Assembly: GCA_016873405.1 (NCBI GenBank)
Contig: VGXH01000012.1
Coordinates: 1-13,175 of the forward strand
From: a bacterium
GTDB taxonomy: Bacteria; Krumholzibacteriota; Krumholzibacteria; LZORAL124-64-63
Length of the DNA stretch: 13,175 bases
Direction: 5' to 3'
Shown here: piece after piece, positions 11,244 to 13,175 of the stretch
How the letters are laid out: each line of letters opens with the position of its first letter
How positions within the stretch are numbered: position 1 is the stretch's first letter
Notes under the pieces: generated by a model
Seen by the model: only the letters and a program-made list of their open reading frames with translations
Told to the model about the DNA's origin: nothing
Databases searched by the model: none
Made by a program: the position numbers and the translations under genes

Positions 11244-13175
11244 TACTTCACAAGAGTCATCTTCATCATCCGCGTCACGCCGGCGGCCGTCAGCCGGGCC
11301 ATGTAGAGCCCGCTGGCCGCCCGCCCGCCGGCGTCGTCGAGGCCGTTCCACACCTCGTCGTGCCGGCCGGCGCCCTGCTCGAGATCGACCAGGGTCCGCA
11401 CGCGACGGCCCTGCAGGTCGTAGACCTCCAGCTGGACGCGGCCGGGCTGGGCCAGTTCGTAGGTGATCCGGGTCTGCGGGTTGAACGGGTTGGGCGCGAT
11501 GTCGACCAGGCGCGTCGCGAGCGCCGGCACGTCGTCCTCTGCATCGCTGGCCCACATCGGCCGGATCAAGAGGCTGTAGGCGCCGTCCTTCGCCAGCTGG
11601 TTCGCGTCGGTCTTCCAGACGGCGATGCAGTAGAAACCGGGCTCCGGGACGTCGACGACCAGCAGTTCGTTCGCGCCGGCGCCGGCAAGCCAGGCGGCGC
11701 CCAGCGCGTCGGCCTTGCCCTGGAACGCGCCCTGCGCCGGGTGCAGGGACAGGCCCCAGTCCACATCGCCGGCTGCGTTCATCAGGTGGATGCCGGTCGG
11801 CCCCCCGGGCAGGTACACCTCGTGCAGGTCGAGGATGCGGTCGGGCGGCAGGCCGTACGGGCCGTAGCTGCCGTCGGGGAAGGCGAGGTAGCCGCTGGTC
11901 TGCGCCATGTGGGCCGTGTACTGGCCTGCCTCGCCGCTCCCGAGCACGCCCACGTCGTAGTCGAGGTTCGGGGCCCGGTTGAGGTTGACCAGCACGTACT
12001 CGGAGGCGTCGCCGCCCCACCACGACAACGCCAGGCTGATCTCGAAGCCGTGCTTGGCGCCGCTGCTCGCCTCGTGCAGTTGCAGGGCCACGTCCCGGCC
12101 GGCGCCCGGCATGACGGCCACGGCCCGCCAGTACGACCCGGTGTTCGGCAGCCGCAGGCCGTCGCAGTTCGGGTAGAACGGCTCGCCCGTGCTCAGTTCC
12201 GTCCAGCCGCCCCACATGGCGGGCGGCAGGTCGCGGACGATCGGGGCGTCGGCGGGCGACAGCGCGAGCGGCGTCCACACCCACTGCTCGGTCCAGTCGT
12301 TGTTCGTTTCGGAGATCTCCTCGATCAGGTTGTCGGGATCCAGCTTCCAGCTCAGGGTGTGGCGTCCGCCGCGGACGCTCAAGGGTCCGAGGAAGTGCTC
12401 GGTCTCCGTCGAAGCCGCCGCGAATCCCCACCAGGGGCGCACCCGCCACCAGACGCCGTCGAGATGAACCGCGCCGTACAGCGCAGCCTCCACCAGCACG
12501 GGGCTGTTGTTCCGCACGGCCAGATTCAGGACCGTTGACGACACGTTGCCCGGCAGCGTGGTCGGCGCCGGCACCCAGTCCGGCCTGCCGTCGAAGGCCG
12601 GGCGCGGCACGATCGGCGCGTGCCAGCCCGGCAGCAGCGGCGGCAGGAAATCCGGCGGCGTGCGGGCGACCTTGACCGTGACTTCGAGCGGCGGGTTGCC
12701 GTCGCTCCAGTCCGGGTGCCGGTAGACCACCAGCGCGTAGTAACCGGCCTCGGCGATGTTCACGTCCAGGCGCGCGCGTCCGGTCGGGTCGGTCGCCGCC
12801 CACGCCGCGGCGCCGGCGATGCCGCCCGTCTGGAAAGAGCGTGGCAGCCACGCGATCTCCAGCGGCCCGGCCGCGGGATCGACGTCGACGGTCAGGCTCA
12901 CGGGGCCGACGTTCTCCGCGGTCACCGGGAACTCGAAGAGGTGCAGCATCTGGTCCGCGGCGTAGCCGACGGTGGAGGGAATCCCGAAGCCCAGCTCCCG
13001 GTTGTTCACCTGCACGATCTCGTAGCCGGACCCGGTGCCGTTGGAGTTCGAGACGCCCACATCGAAGGCCGCGCCCCAGCCCATCGTGTTGTGGTTGATG
13101 ACGATGAACTCGAGGTAGCCGGCCGGAAGGCTGGAGGCCGAGAGCGCCGCGGCGAAGCCCGCGCCGGCGCCCGGG
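11243..13175 (-). CDS. Secreted multidomain protein with CARDB-like domain and FlgD-like C-terminal sorting tail, 5'-truncated by window edge
   Basis: The frame stays open to the right edge (reading GYLEFIVINHNTMGWG before the first Met at 13084), so 643 C-terminal residues are visible and the start lies outside. I see no catalytic motif. In fragment numbering, residues about 35-170 form a beta-rich region with an AEAGYYALVVYRHPDW strand pair, like pre-peptidase C-terminal or bacterial Ig modules. Residues about 215-298 resemble a CARDB adhesion domain (GGRHTLSWKLDPDNLIEEISETNN). Residues about 310-540 form a second beta-rich region ending EPGFYCIAVWKTD. Residues about 557-643 are an FlgD-like Ig domain / type-IX-like sorting tail: IAPNPFNPQTRITYEL, VYDLQGRRVRTL, ASGLYMARL, then the basic end MKMTLVK. 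The last feature marks extracellular or surface proteins of FCB-group bacteria. It is probably structural or adhesive; the substrate is unknown. Confidence 0.85.
   Translation of the reverse strand, partial: PGAGAGFAAALSASSLPAGYLEFIVINHNTMGWGAAFDVGVSNSNGTGSGYEIVQVNNRELGFGIPSTVGYAADQMLHLFEFPVTAENVGPVSLTVDVDPAAGPLEIAWLPRSFQTGGIAGAAAWAATDPTGRARLDVNIAEAGYYALVVYRHPDWSDGNPPLEVTVKVARTPPDFLPPLLPGWHAPIVPRPAFDGRPDWVPAPTTLPGNVSSTVLNLAVRNNSPVLVEAALYGAVHLDGVWWRVRPWWGFAAASTETEHFLGPLSVRGGRHTLSWKLDPDNLIEEISETNNDWTEQWVWTPLALSPADAPIVRDLPPAMWGGWTELSTGEPFYPNCDGLRLPNTGSYWRAVAVMPGAGRDVALQLHEASSGAKHGFEISLALSWWGGDASEYVLVNLNRAPNLDYDVGVLGSGEAGQYTAHMAQTSGYLAFPDGSYGPYGLPPDRILDLHEVYLPGGPTGIHLMNAAGDVDWGLSLHPAQGAFQGKADALGAAWLAGAGANELLVVDVPEPGFYCIAVWKTDANQLAKDGAYSLLIRPMWASDAEDDVPALATRLVDIAPNPFNPQTRITYELAQPGRVQLEVYDLQGRRVRTLVDLEQGAGRHDEVWNGLDDAGGRAASGLYMARLTAAGVTRMMKMTLVK

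Noticed and set aside
10316..12538. Long plus-strand open frame across tonB and antisense to the secreted protein
   Set aside because: It spans the probable terminator hairpins and conflicts with two recognisable genes. Its translation is low complexity.
13082..13084. Met codon at 13084 as the true start of the minus-strand secreted protein
   Set aside because: The frame continues without a stop to the window edge with sensible beta-strand sequence (GYLEFIVINHNT), and no signal peptide follows this Met.
1..13175. tRNA, rRNA, CRISPR array, insertion sequence or toxin-antitoxin pair
   Set aside because: I looked on both strands and saw no cloverleaf, spaced direct repeats, transposase motif or small gene pair. 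Non-coding gaps are all under about 260 bases and hold only promoters, leaders and hairpins.

Overview
The window is GC-rich (about 70% by eye) and densely coded, with no tRNA, rRNA, CRISPR array, insertion sequence or phage gene that I can see. The C-terminal tail of the last gene (an NPFNP motif, an FlgD-like Ig fold, then a basic end MKMTLVK) is typical of secreted proteins from the high-GC FCB-superphylum candidate groups such as Krumholzibacteriota and Eisenbacteria. A TonB-family protein implies a Gram-negative envelope. The lineage is an inference; no marker gene here fixes it.

Region 1 (1-4263, plus strand) is the 3' part of a tightly overlapping operon, bcrC(partial)-bcrB-bcrA-bcrD, in the gene order known from Thauera. 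It encodes an ATP-dependent class I benzoyl-CoA reductase, the dearomatizing enzyme of anaerobic aromatic degradation. BcrB and BcrC form the reducing module. BcrA and BcrD are the ASKHA-fold ATPase module that energises electrons from ferredoxin. The operon starts left of the window and ends at bcrD.

Region 2 (4310-7310) holds three genes that look housekeeping or regulatory. A minus-strand ST7-like TPR protein is divergent from a plus-strand patatin-like phospholipase, and a minus-strand SpoIIE-type PP2C phosphatase converges on the phospholipase. The TPR/phospholipase intergenic gap holds back-to-back promoters, with an inverted repeat between them. The minus-strand promoter predicts a leaderless TPR mRNA.

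Region 3 (7471-10319, plus strand) is a two-gene unit: an AGCS-family sodium:alanine/glycine symporter with an unusual soluble insertion of about 100 residues, followed 7 nt later by an RlmM-like 23S rRNA ribose methyltransferase. Its promoter is divergent from that of the SpoIIE phosphatase.

Region 4 (10346-13175) holds a single TonB-family gene with its own TTGACA promoter. It converges, across two strong hairpins, on a large secreted multidomain protein (minus strand) whose 5' end lies beyond the right edge.

The most notable content is the Thauera-type benzoyl-CoA reductase operon in what looks like a non-proteobacterial genome. I found no clearly novel multi-gene system; the rest is unusual detail in recognisable families and non-coding structure.
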